64,000 bases of DNA. Origin: Thioclava sp. GXIMD2076. Lineage in GTDB: Bacteria > Pseudomonadota > Alphaproteobacteria > Rhodobacterales > Rhodobacteraceae. The notes under the pieces were generated by a model. The model was not told where the DNA came from. It ran no database searches and was given only the letters and a program-made list of their open reading frames with translations. Shown here piece after piece: positions 1 through 6,379 of this stretch. The position numbers and the translations under genes are program-made. The number at the start of each line of letters is the position of its first letter. The first letter of the stretch is position 1. The DNA is taken from NCBI RefSeq assembly GCF_037949795.1, contig NZ_CP149932.1, positions 2,531,001 to 2,595,000 of the forward strand, in the 5' to 3' direction.

Positions 1-1
1 A

Positions 2-205
2 CCGACAGAGGCCATCGGCCGCAAAGTAATTGCGGAGACTTCCGATGGCATGATTTGGCTTAAATATATGAAGGAAGGGACCGAAGCCGGCACATTCAGC
101 CTCCTATCCTTAAACCCAACGGGCCGGAACCTTCACAATGTTCATTTGAAATGGGCAGCACCAGTTCGCTTCCATATTCCAAAAGATCTAGTCAATAAGC
201 AGTAA
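2..205 (+). CDS. S24/LexA-type phage repressor, C-terminal part (prophage A)
   Basis: The 5' end lies outside the window; 67 codons are visible before TAA. The visible part matches the end of the repressor at 35462-36106: an IGRK block, a WLKYMK block holding the likely catalytic Lys of the Ser-Lys peptidase fold, an SLNPTG block, and a final PVRFHIP segment. It is therefore the C-terminal end of a self-cleaving CI/LexA-like repressor that would maintain lysogeny of prophage A. Position before the small ORFs and integrase is the same as in prophage B. The helix-turn-helix and catalytic Ser are not visible. Confidence 0.85.
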   Translation, partial: PTEAIGRKVIAETSDGMIWLKYMKEGTEAGTFSLLSLNPTGRNLHNVHLKWAAPVRFHIPKDLVNKQ

Positions 206-294
206 TCACAAATCCATCCAGACTACCGGATGCCGCAAGACCTCCACTAAAACACCCCCATTCAATAATATTTTCAAGAGATCCGCCCATCCCG

Positions 295-330
295 CAGAAA
301 GGCCCGCTGATAGCGGGCCTTTCTGCTTAG
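295..330 (+). terminator. Rho-independent terminator after repressor A
   Basis: A 14-bp perfect stem (295-308 with 312-325) with a 3-nt loop is followed by CTTAG. It sits 90 bases after the repressor stop and would end repressor transcription before the integration module. The remaining 206-470 stretch shows no gene; no copy of the TGATCA-N4-TGCTCA operator seen in prophage B was found here. Confidence 0.75.
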
Positions 331-470
331 ACGCGGTACGTCATCCCACACGAATCAACTTGTTCTCTTATGGCGAACTTTATTGTTGACCGTTGGGTTC
401 TCTGTGTGCGAACTATCTATTTACCGGCAGCGACACAAGAGCCTGCCGCCCCTCAGGATGGAGCCGCGCT

Positions 471-620
471 ATGCAGACGTTTTACCAGACCACCAACTCA
501 CGGAAGTCCCTCGGGGCCATCGTCTGCGCCTGCGCGGCTCTCCTTCTGCTGCTGATCTATCTCGACCCCATCGCGCAGATGACCTGCGCCCGATGGCAGG
601 CCGAGAACCCCGCTTTCTGA
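471..620 (+). CDS. 49-aa single-membrane-span phage peptide (copy A)
   Basis: This ATG ORF has GGATGGAG 8 bases upstream and is 77% or so identical by eye to the 49-aa ORF at 36859-37008, with the same length and the same ending (WQAENPAF). A basic N-terminal stretch precedes one hydrophobic segment of about 16 residues (19-34, Cys/Ala/Leu-rich), then a short polar tail with one Cys. Conservation in both prophages shows it is a real gene. The function is unknown; a small membrane toxin, superinfection-exclusion peptide or holin-like peptide are all possible. It is shorter than most gene-caller cut-offs. Confidence 0.6.
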   Translation: MQTFYQTTNSRKSLGAIVCACAALLLLLIYLDPIAQMTCARWQAENPAF

Positions 621-624
621 GATC

Positions 625-692
625 GGTTGCCTGTCTACTGCTCGCAACCCAACTGCCGGGCGGTGCTCTGCCTGACACCGCCCGGCCTTTTC
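625..692 (+). promoter_or_regulatory. Two-hairpin terminator/attenuator module (copy A)
   Basis: An inverted repeat GGTTGC/GCAACC (625-630, 644-649) is followed at once by a strong 10-bp hairpin (656-665 with 676-685) and then CCTTTTC. It lies between the 49-aa ORF and the gapR-like gene, whose SD GAGGAG begins only 3 bases downstream. The same pair of hairpins occurs at 36735-36800 and in decayed form at 37013-37050. It could terminate or attenuate transcription into gapR; which, cannot be told from sequence. Confidence 0.55.
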
Positions 693-706
693 TCGAGGAG
701 CCCATC

Positions 707-1081
707 GTGAACGCCATGACGCCAATCCCCCAAAATACAGAGACGCCCGAGCTCCTCGCCCGCACAGCCCATAACATCAGCCGCACCAACGCGGGCAAGC
801 CACCGACGAAACCCGATGCCGACTTCAAGGTGGCTGAGGATAAAGCCTATCAGGTGACCGGCGACGAGCTGCGCCAGTTCATCGAGCGGTTCGAGAGCCT
901 CGAGGCCGAGAAGAAGGATATCGCCGAGCAGCAGAAGGACGTGATGGCCGAAGCCAAGGCCCGCGGCTACGACACAAAGATCCTCAAAAAGATCATCGCT
1001 CTGCGCAAGCGCGACAAGAACGACATCGCCGAGGAAGAGGCGATCATGGACATCTACAAGCAGGCGCTCGGGATGGACTGA
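707..1081 (+). CDS. GapR-like DUF2312 DNA-binding protein (prophage A)
   Basis: The 124-aa product has the DUF2312/UPF0335 core at residues about 42-124: an [19 protein letters not shown] helix, an [17 protein letters not shown] segment and a terminal acidic helix ending LGMD. In Caulobacter this family is GapR, a nucleoid-associated protein that recognises overtwisted DNA. The GTG start at 707 is chosen because GAGGAG lies 6 bases before it and because the prophage B copy (37070-37444) has the same length. The first 40 residues are an extra, polar extension that differs more between copies. In a prophage it may shape phage DNA topology or interfere with host GapR; this is inference. Confidence 0.85.
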   Translation: MNAMTPIPQNTETPELLARTAHNISRTNAGKPPTKPDADFKVAEDKAYQVTGDELRQFIERFESLEAEKKDIAEQQKDVMAEAKARGYDTKILKKIIALRKRDKNDIAEEEAIMDIYKQALGMD

Positions 1082-1291
1082 CAGCATCCGGCCCCACCCC
1101 CTTTCCTCCCGGGGCCAGATACGGGGCGGCGCCCAATACCCACCAGCGCCGCCCCAAGATCCCGAGCTTCGGCCAGCGCCTATCGGGCCCTGCCCCAAAC
1201 TCAGGAATTCGGCGTGTCCCACGCGCGCCGGACAGGCGGACGCGGCAACCAGTTCGGAGGCCTGCCGCGTCCGCCGACCATCATGAAAGGA
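1081..1291 (+). ncRNA. Conserved structured non-coding segment (copy A)
   Basis: These 211 bases between gapR-like and the next ORF differ at only six positions from 37444-37654 in prophage B, with no indel, whereas the flanking genes differ far more. Three stems are visible: GGCCCC/GGGGCC (1090-1095, 1111-1116), a 9-bp stem (1123-1131, 1147-1155) and a perfect 13-bp stem (1235-1247, 1263-1275); the last two both have 15-nt loops. One B substitution turns a G-C pair of the 9-bp stem into G-U. In B the gapR-phase frame is closed by stops, so coding is unlikely. It could be a small RNA, a 5' UTR control element or a protein-binding DNA site; strand is assumed from the neighbours. Confidence 0.5.
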
Positions 1292-1297
1292 AACGCG

Positions 1298-1567
1298 ATG
1301 ACCGCATCCACCAGACGCAAGCTCGCGGCGGCGGCAGATGACTATCACGAGCAGATCAACCGCAACCGGAGCGTCTACCTTATGGGCTGCCCCTCCGATC
1401 AGGACAGGATCGGCGCTTTGCGCGCGATTGCCCGCGAGCACGGCCTGACGATGGAGGAACTCTGCCCGCATGTGGGTGTATGCGCCGGAAACATCTGTGC
1501 CGGCCATAGCCCCGCGGCCCGCGCGGCCCTCAGCCTCGGCGCGCCAAAGAAAACGCCCTCATTCTGA
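1298..1567 (+). CDS. Small phage protein of unknown function (prophage A)
   Basis: The 89-aa ORF begins at ATG 1298 with GAAAGGA 7 bases upstream. An in-frame GTG at 1214 would add residues encoded by the conserved hairpin segment and is rejected because the same leader precedes an unrelated protein in prophage B. The product is basic at the N terminus and has three cysteines (CP, LCP, VCAGNIC). No family is recognised. It occupies the same slot as the unrelated 98-aa ORF at 37661-37957, so this slot is a variable cassette. Confidence 0.55.
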   Translation: MTASTRRKLAAAADDYHEQINRNRSVYLMGCPSDQDRIGALRAIAREHGLTMEELCPHVGVCAGNICAGHSPAARAALSLGAPKKTPSF

Positions 1568-1692
1568 TCTTTCAGCACCCGCCTCTGCCCCGAGCCGTAT
1601 ATCCTGCGAGAAGACACCATGACCTTTGCATCCAGCGCTTGCTCTGCGCTCTCAGCCGTCCTTACGATCGACCCCATCAGTGGAATTGACGC

Positions 1693-1911
1693 ATGACCGA
1701 ACATTCGGAAGACATCAGCCTCGAAGAGTTCACGCGCCGGTTCACGATCGCTGCGATCAAGCTTGCAGGGTTCGAGACATTCGAGGATGGCAGCACGGTG
1801 GCCGCTTACTGCAAGGAAGCCGCCACGGGCTATTTCAACGACCCGCTTGCCCGACAGGAGGGCCCCGAGGCCTGCGCGGTCGAAGACATGCGCTATTGGG
1901 GAGCGGAATAG
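1693..1911 (+). CDS. Small acidic phage protein of unknown function
   Basis: The 72-aa ORF ends one base before the ATG of the following HTH gene (TAG then ATG), so the two are translationally coupled in an operon with integrase A. The product is acidic, starting MTEHSEDISLEEFTRRF, and is predicted helical. No known family is recognised. Its position directly before the excisionase-like gene suggests a role in integration or its control, which is only inference. Confidence 0.6.
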   Translation: MTEHSEDISLEEFTRRFTIAAIKLAGFETFEDGSTVAAYCKEAATGYFNDPLARQEGPEACAVEDMRYWGAE

Positions 1912-2112
1912 ATGGGCAAACCCGACTTTCCCGCCTTCATGCGCAATGCCACCGCCGCCCGCTTCTGCGACATGAAGACCTCCGAATTCAATGCGCTCGT
2001 CGCGCGCGGCGCGCTGCCCGCCCCCGGACCGCTCGGCCGCTGGGATCGAGAGTCATTGGCCGCCGTTCTGCGCGGCGACAATACCAAGCCGAAAGACGAA
2101 TTCGACCTATGA
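1912..2112 (+). CDS. Excisionase/AlpA-like helix-turn-helix protein
   Basis: The 66-aa product carries a winged-helix MerR/AlpA-type pattern: RFCDMKTSEFNALVARGALPAP, then PLGRWDRESLAAVL, where the Arg-Trp-Asp motif is typical of excisionase-like wings. Its stop overlaps the integrase start by four bases (ATGA), the usual coupling of a directionality factor with its integrase. It probably binds the att arm and biases recombination toward excision, or regulates int. Prophage B has an unrelated 57-aa ORF at this place. Confidence 0.7.
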   Translation: MGKPDFPAFMRNATAARFCDMKTSEFNALVARGALPAPGPLGRWDRESLAAVLRGDNTKPKDEFDL

Positions 2113-3149
2113 AGAAGCCCGACCTGCCATATCTCACCGCAAAGAAAATCAGGGGTAAGGAGCGGCTGTTCTACCGCACCACCTGGCTCGAGGGCGGCAA
2201 GCGCCGCGAGCGCTATATCGAGATCACAGCCGATCCCAATACGCCGGAATTCATGGTCGAATACTGGTCCATCCGGTCGGGAAAATCCCCGAAGGTCAGG
2301 CGGCAGCTCGTCAAGACGAGCTGGCGGGTCCTGATCACCGAATACAGGTCGAGCCCGAAATTCCGCAAGCTCGCCCCGCGCACGAAGCAATCCTACAATA
2401 TCTGGCTCGAGAAGATCCTTGCCAAGAATGCCGACAAGGATGTGCGGGACATGGACCGCGCCACCGTGCGGGCGATGCAGCAGAAGCTGAAGGACACGCC
2501 GCGGCAGGCCGACTGGTTCGTCCAGATCGTGCGGATCCTGTTCAACTTCGCCGCGAAGCAGCTTGACTGGAATGTCAGAAATCCGGCGGAGGGCATCGAC
2601 CTATTCGGCAAGCAGCGCGAGTTCGAACCGTGGCCGGAATGGATGGTCGAAAAGGCCAGAGCCGCGCCGGAGAATGTCCGCACGATCATCGAGCTGATCC
2701 TCGGCACGGGGCAAAGGCCGAGCGCCGCCATCGCGATGCGCCGCGACCAGTTCGAGGGGGACATCATGACGGTGACCGACGAGAAAGGCGACGAGGCCTA
2801 TCAGGTCTACTGTCCCGACGGGCTGCGCAGCTATGTCGAGGCATTGCCGATTCGAGGGCGCCATCTGGTCCCGAAGAACATGAGCCAGGCGATCAGCTAC
2901 AGCGCGGCCGAGAAAGCCTTCAGCGCCTGGCGCGCGACGCTCGGAGACGAGGCGAAACCCTTCACCCTGCACGGGCTGCGCAAGCTGTCGATCGTCCGGC
3001 TGGCCGAGGCCGGCTGCACCGATGCGCAGATCCAGGCCATTACCAACCAGTCGCCGCAGATGGTGGCCTATTACCGCAAGAAAGCCAGCCGGAAACGCCT
3101 GTCGAAAGCGGCCCACAAGCTTGCGGAACAGAACAGGGACAGAACATGA
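2109..3149 (+). CDS. Tyrosine recombinase/integrase A
   Basis: The 346-aa product has an N-terminal arm/SAM-like core-binding region (residues about 70-165) and a C-terminal catalytic domain. R203 (GTGQR), H288-x-x-R291 (LHGLR) and Y321 or Y322 (VAYYRK) fit the tyrosine recombinase signature; the second His is replaced by Asn (N313 in TNQSPQ). The start is set at ATG 2109, overlapping the upstream HTH gene; the open frame further upstream (from 1626) is shadow. The gene ends 82 bases before the 57-bp att repeat, so this enzyme is expected to have integrated prophage A into the same tRNA-Leu. Confidence 0.92.
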   Translation: MKKPDLPYLTAKKIRGKERLFYRTTWLEGGKRRERYIEITADPNTPEFMVEYWSIRSGKSPKVRRQLVKTSWRVLITEYRSSPKFRKLAPRTKQSYNIWLEKILAKNADKDVRDMDRATVRAMQQKLKDTPRQADWFVQIVRILFNFAAKQLDWNVRNPAEGIDLFGKQREFEPWPEWMVEKARAAPENVRTIIELILGTGQRPSAAIAMRRDQFEGDIMTVTDEKGDEAYQVYCPDGLRSYVEALPIRGRHLVPKNMSQAISYSAAEKAFSAWRATLGDEAKPFTLHGLRKLSIVRLAEAGCTDAQIQAITNQSPQMVAYYRKKASRKRLSKAAHKLAEQNRDRT

Positions 3150-3231
3150 AAGTGGGAACCGGATTGGGAACGGTGGGGAGCGAGGTGCTCGACCCTATTG
3201 CAAACCAACCTGTTTTTCATTGAATTTCAGA

Positions 3232-3288
3232 TTGGTACGGGCGGCCGGACTTGAACCGGCACTCCTCTCGGAAGCGGATTTTGAATCC
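3232..3288. repeat. att site: junction of prophages A and B (tRNA-Leu 3' half duplicate)
   Basis: A 57-bp stretch is identical to 39391-39447 inside the intact tRNA-Leu. It covers the encoded CCA end, T arm, variable arm and 3' side of the anticodon arm, and then diverges (ATTATC instead of GCCGCG), so this copy is a tRNA fragment, not a gene. It is both the right att of prophage A, next to its integrase, and the left att of prophage B. Confidence 0.93.
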
Positions 3289-3493
3289 ATTATCAAGATA
3301 TTGATTTTATTCAATAGTCGATTGAGATACCTACTAAACGTATACCGAACATAACGTGAAATGTGCGAGCAACATTCCGCCAGTATTTAGCTAATAACGC
3401 AGTTCCATAGAAGCATTCTTCTGCAGCTGCGAGCGGAAACATTTGTAGCTAAAAGAGGTTGAGATAGTGCACGCGCTATCCGCCCTTTGCTGA

Positions 3494-3703
3494 CACCCAC
3501 CCGGCGTTAAAGATGCTGCGCTGCTGCCCGTCGATCCAGACATTGCCCCAAACGCAGCCCATCACTACGCCTTAGTAAGCGAGCTGCTATCAGATCCGAA
3601 ATATGGTCTGGTGGAGACTACGAACGGAATGGAGATTCTGCTCCCTTGTTCTAATTGTGGCGGCCAACAGTTTCCTGTGCGAGGCCATCTGCATCTCCAA
3701 TGA
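3494..3703 (+). pseudogene. Possible gene remnant with a CxxC motif
   Basis: A 69-codon open frame without a usable start codon runs to TGA 3701. It reads like real protein (ALVSELLSDPKYGLVE, then LLPCSNCGG with a CxxC knuckle). It could be the tail of a gene lost upstream of the qat cassette. The rest of 3289-3853 shows no convincing gene; the 72-aa ORF at 3603-3821 overlaps it in another frame and is not supported. Confidence 0.3.
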
Positions 3704-3853
3704 GTTGCGAGATGCGGGCTTTACACGCGCATATTTGTCAGCTCAAATTGAGATTATTGTACGATTGGCAGCCGTTCTCGCAGAAGACCCGCACCGCATA
3801 TCGTATCATTCTATTTATTAAGGGGGTCCGGCGTTTGTCGGGAGTGTTCACCT

Positions 3854-5611
3854 ATGTGGTCTGACAGCGAGAGCCGCATCGATTATCTGAATTACTCGGA
3901 AGTTTCGGAAATGATCGCCGAAATTTTAGCCGACGATTCAATGCTGCCAACCTCCATCGGCGTCTACGGGTCTTGGGGTGTTGGTAAGTCCAGCATATTG
4001 CGCCTTATCTCTCAGGAACTGTCGGACGATCGGTATGTTGTTGTCGACTTTGATGCTTGGCTCTACCAGGACTTCGACGAGGCCAAGTCTGCTCTGATGA
4101 CTGTGATCGCGAAGAGCCTCTATGCGGCAGCCCCTAAAGACAAGAAGGAAATTGCCGCCAGTTTTTATCGCAGAGTGAACAAGCTGAAGGTTATGGGAAT
4201 TGCCATGGACATGGGGGCGTTGGCAATGGGCATTCCGACCTTCGGGGGAATTACCAAGGGCTTGGGAGCGCTTAGTAACATCGTTCGTGGTGAGGGCGAT
4301 GTCGAGGATGTCGGCGAGGTCCGCAAGGGGATCAAGGACGGGGAAGAACGGCTTGGCGGCTTGCTTCGGGAGAAAGAAACACAAAATCCCCCGGAAGAAA
4401 TCGATGCTTTCAGGGCCGAATTTTCTAGTCTTCTGAACGCGATAGACCGACGGCTTGTAGTCTTCGTCGACAACCTTGACCGATGCCTGCCCCCCAATAC
4501 AATTGCGACCCTTGAGGCAATGCGGCTGTTCCTGTTCTTGCCAAAAACTGCCTTCATCGTTGCGGCCGACGAGGACATGATCAGGCATTCAGTCGCAAAA
4601 CACTTCTCAGGACCAGGCGACAGGCACGTCTCGGACTATCTGGACAAACTAATCAACGTACCAGTTCGCGTGCCGAAGCTCGGGCTTCAGGAGGTCCGAG
4701 CGTATCTGTTCATGCTTGCCGCTTCACAGGGTGATCTTGATGGACACGATGTGGAGGAGCTTCGCCTCACGCTCATCGACAAACTACGGCGAAGCTGGTC
4801 CGACGAACCGCCGATTACTGTAGAGGAGGTAGCGGCGATACTGAAGATTTCATCCAGCCATGCGGTTCGGGGTAATCTTGATACGATGGACCTTGTGGCC
4901 AACCAACTGGCTTACGCTGAGCGCGTGCAAGGCAACCCTCGAATTGTAAAACGTCTTCTCAACGTCATTCGCATGCGGGCTGCAGTCGCGCGTCGAAGGA
5001 AGATGCCATTTGATGAAAGCCTGATCGCCAAACTGGCTTTGTTCGAGCGCTGTACGGATGGCGAGGCAATCCGCTCATTCGGTCGACTGGTTAATGAAGC
5101 AGAAAAAGGTAAAGTTGAACTTCTCACACGGCTCGAGTCCATTCCGCAAGAAGACGATCAGGCTTTTGAAAACGAGATCCCGAAGGAGTGGCAGAAGCAC
5201 AAAGCTTTCATTCAGGACTGGCTTCGCCTTGAACCTCCTCTCGGCGGAGTAGATCTTCGCGCAGTCTTCTATCTTTCTCGTGAAACCCTGCCTATTCAAT
5301 CTGTCTCGGTGGGACTGAGCCCGGCGGCCGCGGCGGCACTCGAAATACTCCGAAAAACCGCCACCATAAATTCGAAAACTTCTAAGGACGCTATTGCGAC
5401 AGTTGCAGAGGCAGAGATGGGAGATCTCATGGACGAGCTTTGCACCTCTATGAAACGGGATCTCGACTGGTCGAAAATCCGCGCAGATTTCCGCGGCGCC
5501 GTTCTTCTTGCGCAGTCCTCCGAAGAGGCTCACGCGCGGTTGGTTCGATTTGTTGACGTTCTTCCCAAGGTTCCACCATGGATGGCGAGCCTCATGAAAG
5601 AAAAAAGGTAA
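3854..5611 (+). CDS. qatA: QatA, KAP-family P-loop ATPase of the Qat anti-phage system
   Basis: The 585-aa protein has a KAP NTPase domain: Walker A GSWGVGKSS (K45), the family block FDAWLYQDFDE (66-76), a hydrophobic Gly/Met-rich stretch at 113-132 that may touch the membrane, Walker B LVVFVDNLDR (201-210) and the AADED sensor block (237-241). Qat systems consist of this ATPase plus QatB, QatC and QatD and protect against phages; the mechanism is not settled. ATG 3854 has CGGGAG about 8 bases upstream. The gene opens a four-gene plus-strand operon, opposite to the phage late genes, and its base composition is AT-richer than the surrounding phage genes. Confidence 0.93.
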   Translation: MWSDSESRIDYLNYSEVSEMIAEILADDSMLPTSIGVYGSWGVGKSSILRLISQELSDDRYVVVDFDAWLYQDFDEAKSALMTVIAKSLYAAAPKDKKEIAASFYRRVNKLKVMGIAMDMGALAMGIPTFGGITKGLGALSNIVRGEGDVEDVGEVRKGIKDGEERLGGLLREKETQNPPEEIDAFRAEFSSLLNAIDRRLVVFVDNLDRCLPPNTIATLEAMRLFLFLPKTAFIVAADEDMIRHSVAKHFSGPGDRHVSDYLDKLINVPVRVPKLGLQEVRAYLFMLAASQGDLDGHDVEELRLTLIDKLRRSWSDEPPITVEEVAAILKISSSHAVRGNLDTMDLVANQLAYAERVQGNPRIVKRLLNVIRMRAAVARRRKMPFDESLIAKLALFERCTDGEAIRSFGRLVNEAEKGKVELLTRLESIPQEDDQAFENEIPKEWQKHKAFIQDWLRLEPPLGGVDLRAVFYLSRETLPIQSVSVGLSPAAAAALEILRKTATINSKTSKDAIATVAEAEMGDLMDELCTSMKRDLDWSKIRADFRGAVLLAQSSEEAHARLVRFVDVLPKVPPWMASLMKEKR

Positions 5612-5623
5612 GGGGAATAAGGA

Positions 5624-6379
5624 ATGGGTACGTCAGCATCCTCAAAAGGGTCAGGTCGGGATCAGCCACTGGTGCCTCCTTGGGCAGACGACGAGCCCGG
5701 AAAGCCGGTTCCGCAGGCCGAACCCAAACGGTTTCAGGCATTTCGTCGAAGCTTCGGGAAATACCTTCGAACAAGAGATCCGCACGACCTACAGCGCTCG
5801 TTAGGTTACTATGCGCGCACCGCCACGGGCGGAAGGTCGGTCGGCCCTCGAAGGTTCGGAAGTGTATATAACACAGGCGGAGATCTTTACTCCGTCCTCT
5901 CCTCTCTAGGCGGGGACGGCACTTTTGCTGATAGCCGCGGACTGTCGCAGGCATCGCTCACAGGGCAACCGCTGGACGTTGTCTGTCAAAGGCTGAGCGC
6001 AGCATTGGCGCCCGCCAACGGTGACGCGGATCGAATCCGGGCGTCTATCGATCAGGCGATGATCGAGGTGCTCGGCGAGAAGGAGTTCGACCCCGCCCAG
6101 TTGGACGACGAGACGATTCAACGAATCCTCGGAGAGTATCTTTCACAGTCCGTGTTTCAGGAAATCGTTGAAGAAGTCGGCGGCTCTTGGGCATCGGGAA
6201 CGGTAACGAGCACTCCGGAGGCAGAGGGAGCGCTACTTGAGACCATCAGGGCTGTTGTTGAGGTCAATCTCGGTCCAAGGCTCGAAGGGAAAGGGAATAT
6301 CGTTCAAGCGGACGTCAGACAGCTTATGCGAGAGACAATCAACGAAGTCTGGGCAACTTGGGAGGCATACGGTGAATAG
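5624..6379 (+). CDS. qatB: QatB, partner protein of the Qat anti-phage system
   Basis: The 251-aa product starts MGTSASSKGS followed by a Pro-rich LVPPWADD block, a beginning typical of QatB proteins. No enzyme motif is visible. Residues 40-110 are Gly/Arg/Ser-rich, and the rest is helical and acidic. It lies 12 bases after qatA and overlaps qatC by 8 bases. AAGG sits just before ATG 5624. QatB has no firmly known activity. The exposed Met-Gly N terminus makes it a candidate substrate for the QueC-like QatC; that is inference. Confidence 0.9.
   Translation: MGTSASSKGSGRDQPLVPPWADDEPGKPVPQAEPKRFQAFRRSFGKYLRTRDPHDLQRSLGYYARTATGGRSVGPRRFGSVYNTGGDLYSVLSSLGGDGTFADSRGLSQASLTGQPLDVVCQRLSAALAPANGDADRIRASIDQAMIEVLGEKEFDPAQLDDETIQRILGEYLSQSVFQEIVEEVGGSWASGTVTSTPEAEGALLETIRAVVEVNLGPRLEGKGNIVQADVRQLMRETINEVWATWEAYGE

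Noticed and set aside
1214..1297. GTG-initiated 28-residue leader shared by the 89-aa and 98-aa ORFs
   Set aside because: Conserved because it lies in the structured 211-bp segment; it precedes unrelated proteins, and both true ATGs have their own SD.
635..1507. 290-codon minus-strand ORF across gapR and the hairpin segment
   Set aside because: Shadow of the GapR-like gene; in prophage B the corresponding minus frame is different and broken.
1626..2108. N-terminal extension of integrase A to 507 residues
   Set aside because: The added part overlaps two coupled small genes in other frames and is not protein-like; ATG 2109 overlapping the HTH gene is the natural start.
3232..3288. A second tRNA-Leu gene
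   Set aside because: Only the 3' half is present; the 5' half with D arm and acceptor strand is missing.
3603..3821. 72-aa ORF upstream of qatA
   Set aside because: No SD, overlaps a more protein-like frame, no recognisable features.
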